Source: CAYJDR01 sp964368965 (GTDB taxonomy: Bacteria; Chrysiogenota; Deferribacteres; Deferribacterales; Mucispirillaceae). Taken from it: a DNA stretch of 6,261 nt. Below are positions 5,911-6,261 of the stretch, one piece after another (position 1 is the stretch's first letter; each line of letters starts with the position of its first letter). The stretch is taken from positions 1 to 6,261 of the forward strand of contig CAYJDR010000074.1 in the NCBI GenBank assembly GCA_964368965.1, written 5' to 3'. The position numbers were made by a program, and so were the translations under genes. The notes beneath the pieces were generated by a model. That model was not told where the DNA came from, made no database searches, and saw only the letters and a program-made list of their open reading frames with translations.

Positions 5911-5976
5911 CCTCGTTACACTCGTCAGACATGGTTCCGAAGAAGCATTCACTTTCGCTTCCTCATAACACTCGTT
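5911..5976. repeat. Imperfect 16-bp direct repeat, 50-bp spacing
   Basis: CCTCGTTACACTCGTC (5911-5926) and CCTCATAACACTCGTT (5961-5976) match at 13 of 16 positions, 50 bases apart. A third ACTCGT lies at 5867-5872, 53 bases before the second. The complement ACGAGT is at 6034-6039 and could pair with any of them. Confidence 0.6.
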
Positions 5977-6133
5977 CATAAAACTTCATGTTCTCTTAGG
6001 GGTTTACCTGCTCTCGCTCAGTTACATTGCATTACGAGTTCAATCATGTAGGTTAGTTGAACTTTAATTCAGAACAATCAGCGAAGGCTCGGCGTGTACG
6101 ACTGTAGCTGATACCTTGCCGCAGGGGAAAGGT

Positions 6134-6187
6134 AGAAAGGGGACGGCGGCGGATTGTGGTACGAAGTCACAATCGAGTCCCCTTTCT
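6134..6187 (+). promoter_or_regulatory. Large stable hairpin in the leader of the next gene
   Basis: AGAAAGGGGAC (6134-6144) pairs perfectly with GTCCCCTTTCT (6177-6187), 11 bp and extendable to 12 by T6133-A6188. Inside it, GATTGTG (6152-6158) pairs with CACAATC (6168-6174). The two stems are separated by an asymmetric internal loop GGCGGCG/GA and capped by a nine-base loop. It ends 11 bases before the AAGGA of the gene at 6214, so it could influence that gene's translation or form the 3' part of an upstream RNA. No T-run follows. Confidence 0.65.
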
Positions 6188-6198
6188 AAACATAAATT

Positions 6199-6203
6199 AA
6201 GGA
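6199..6203 (+). promoter_or_regulatory. RBS of the right-edge gene
   Basis: AAGGA lies ten bases before the ATG at 6214, separated by a C-rich spacer. The spacing is a little long but the site supports this start. Confidence 0.65.
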
Positions 6204-6213
6204 CACCCCCACC

Positions 6214-6261
6214 ATGACAAAACAAACCCTACTGGAGCAACTACGTATATCGCTCCAAGAT
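6214..6261 (+). CDS. Start of a phage head gene, possibly a head-tail connector (partial)
   Basis: An open frame of 16 codons, MTKQTLLEQLRISLQD, runs to the right edge of the window. An RBS (AAGGA) is present. The opening 'T-QTLLEQLRISLQD' resembles the first helix of small head-completion or head-tail connector proteins, which often begin with a Thr-x-x-x-Leu-Leu/Ile-x-x-Leu-Arg pattern and commonly follow the major capsid gene in tailed phages. With only 16 residues visible this is inference from pattern and position. A phage structural gene is likely, but its exact role is not established. It is separated from the capsid gene by an unusually long 484-base leader. Confidence 0.6.
   Translation, partial: MTKQTLLEQLRISLQD

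Larger units (their letters stand above)
5770..6190. ncRNA. Candidate structured non-coding region, family not recognised
   Basis: No convincing ORF is present on either strand; short ATG frames lack RBSs. Complementary segments seen are CCTAAGAG (5844-5851) with CTCTTAGG (5993-6000) as a long-range 8-bp closing stem; GAAGC/GCTTC (5942-5946 with 5957-5961); AGTTCAA/TTGAACT (6037-6043 with 6057-6063); ATCAGC/GCTGAT (6077-6082 with 6107-6112); TACCTT/AAGGTA (6112-6117 with 6129-6134, sharing a base or two with its neighbours); and the strong 3' hairpin at 6134-6187. The part from 5791 to about 6000 is T/C-rich on the + strand, unlike the A/C-rich genes beside it. Strand is uncertain, although G-U pairs in two stems favour the + strand slightly. 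It does not look like tRNA, tmRNA, RNase P or a group I or II intron to me. It may also be a non-structured remnant of inserted DNA. Confidence 0.4.

Noticed and set aside
5931..5981. Sixteen-codon + strand frame starting MVPKKHS
   Set aside because: It has no RBS and no likeness to known peptides, and sits in a region full of stops in all frames.
6134..6188. tRNA-like look of 'aatcgagtccc' near a stem
   Set aside because: The sequence folds as a simple two-tier hairpin without D arm, anticodon arm or CCA-compatible acceptor, so it is not a tRNA.
5770..6190. Group I or group II intron, or IscB/TnpB guide RNA
   Set aside because: I could not find the conserved intron core or domain V motifs, and the gene that follows does not start like an IscB or TnpB nuclease.
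1..6261. CRISPR array
   Set aside because: The many repeats on the left are coding GLUG units of protein period, not short palindromic repeats with unique spacers.

Overview
The window looks like part of the virion-structure module of a tailed bacteriophage or prophage whose host is a Gram-negative bacterium. The phage call rests on a scaffolding-type protein (3804-4583) followed 21 bases later by a major capsid protein of the SU10/DUF5309 type (4605-5729) on the + strand, each with a clean Shine-Dalgarno site. The start of a third + strand gene, possibly a head-tail connector, lies at the right edge (6214-6261). The Gram-negative host is inferred from a lipoprotein signal peptide with a lipobox Cys followed by Gly-Gly. 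I cannot name the species.

The left 60% is on the opposite strand. It holds one very large gene (3603 down to 154, 1149 aa) for a secreted lipoprotein: lipobox, Pro-Thr linker, then three modules of GLUG repeats separated by two Ig-like BIG2 domains. It is a self-contained unit with its own sigma70-type promoter, a near-perfect RBS and a classical rho-independent terminator. It therefore resembles a phage 'moron' (lysogenic-conversion cargo) set against the direction of the head genes. About 95 bases covering its start codon, RBS, A-tract and promoter recur at the left edge (1-95). A second gene of the same family must therefore begin at position 15 and run out of the window, giving a head-to-tail tandem array of such lipoproteins.

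To the right of the capsid gene is about 480 bases without a convincing gene (5730-6213). It opens with a hairpin at the end of the capsid gene. It continues with a stretch of different base composition (T/C-rich on +) holding imperfect repeats, an 8-bp long-range complementary pair and several local hairpins. It ends in a strong 11-12 bp-stemmed hairpin just before the RBS of the next gene. I do not recognise it as a known RNA family. It is the best candidate in the window for an undescribed structured RNA or cis-regulatory element.

In overall logic, the + strand genes build the procapsid: the scaffold guides assembly, the capsid protein forms the shell and the next gene probably joins the head to the tail. 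The minus-strand lipoproteins are probably accessory surface proteins displayed by the host cell, expressed independently of the lytic programme.
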